Shown in pieces: positions 63,875-64,000 of a stretch of DNA of 64,000 bases. Within the stretch, counting starts at the first letter, position 1; each line of letters begins with the position of its first letter. The notes beneath the pieces were generated by a model. The model worked only from the letters and a program-made list of their open reading frames with translations, made no database searches and was not told the DNA's origin. The position numbers and the translations under genes are program-made. The DNA comes from an uncultured Flavobacteriaceae bacterium (GTDB taxonomy: Bacteria; Bacteroidota; Bacteroidia; Flavobacteriales; Flavobacteriaceae), in NCBI GenBank assembly GCA_947494715.1, contig CANLWG010000022.1:27354-91353 (forward strand), given 5' to 3'.

Positions 63875-64000
63875 ATGAAATCTGAAACTCTACATAACTA
63901 TGACTACCAAGAATATTTAAAGAGAGTTCTGCAATCCAAGGAAGTTGATGTACCAATATTCATCGCGACCGAAAAGGAGTTCGCCTCAGGCGAAGGTATA
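63875..64000 (+). CDS. partial coding frame cut by the window end
   Basis: An open frame starts at ATG 63875 ('MKSETLHNYDYQEYLKRVLQ') and stays open through 'VDVPIFIATEKEFASGEGI' to the window edge, 42 codons. Composition looks protein-like, but it is too short to assign a family. Confidence 0.4.
   Translation, partial: MKSETLHNYDYQEYLKRVLQSKEVDVPIFIATEKEFASGEGI

Noticed and set aside
1..64000. Search by eye for CRISPR arrays, tRNA and rRNA genes and transposases
   Set aside because: No regularly spaced repeats, cloverleaf-like segments, rRNA stretches or transposase motifs were recognised. Short tRNAs could still be missed without a covariance search.

Overview
The window looks like a chromosomal segment of a marine member of the Flavobacteriaceae (Zobellia/Maribacter/Arenibacter-like). 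Reasons: a SusC/SusD pair, many lipoproteins with the Bacteroidetes pattern (hydrophobic stretch then S/A-C followed by charged residues), promoters of the TTTG...TAnnTTTG type, A/T-rich spacers, few Shine-Dalgarno sequences, and families typical of the group (YtxH/holin-like triplet, DUF2652, VCBS/UnbV protein, FtsX-like permeases). The species assignment is inference.

Region 1 (about 1-30 kb) is a polysaccharide utilisation locus. A minus-strand operon (8352 to about 2193) encodes an RmlD-like reductase, a DegT-family aminotransferase, a galactokinase, a sodium/sugar symporter and a decayed fifth gene. A FAH-fold AraD1-type enzyme converges on it. A deacetylase-like lipoprotein is divergent from a plus-strand operon of two tandem GH28-like proteins, a GH2 glycosidase, a gamma-glutamyltranspeptidase-like Ntn hydrolase and an amidohydrolase lipoprotein. 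SusC, SusD, a VCBS/UnbV lipoprotein and a DeoR-type regulator follow. Together this suggests surface capture and stepwise breakdown of a glycan with galacto-configured sugars and perhaps an amide- or amino-acid-bearing substituent. The substrate cannot be read from sequence.

Region 2 (30.7-38.2 kb) is mixed housekeeping and envelope genes: a GH3-type acyl-amido synthetase, an M48-like peptidase, cardiolipin synthase, a thioredoxin-fold protein, a small membrane protein and two neighbouring AsmA/DUF748-like proteins, one with a frameshift in an A tract.

Region 3 (38.2-57.9 kb) is an accessory, stress-flavoured stretch. Four paralogous AraC-type regulators are interspersed with DUF1328, DUF2383, DUF2945, YtxH, holin-like, hemerythrin, MscS and DUF2652 genes and a degenerate SRAP paralog. 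Many genes here are broken (DUF2383, DUF2945, TrkH, a flavodoxin-like protein). The trkH remnant is interrupted by a segment carrying a DUF2391 gene and flanked by an 18-bp direct repeat. The stretch ends with an unusual large lipoprotein combining a phosphoesterase, a kinase-like central part and a beta-barrel, followed by an HD-domain protein fused to a PycTM-like membrane domain.

Region 4 (58-63.3 kb) holds two tandem MacB/FtsX-like ABC permease genes on the minus strand. The downstream one is interrupted by an in-frame stop codon. The right edge carries an open frame cut by the window end. No rRNA, tRNA, CRISPR array or transposase gene was recognised.
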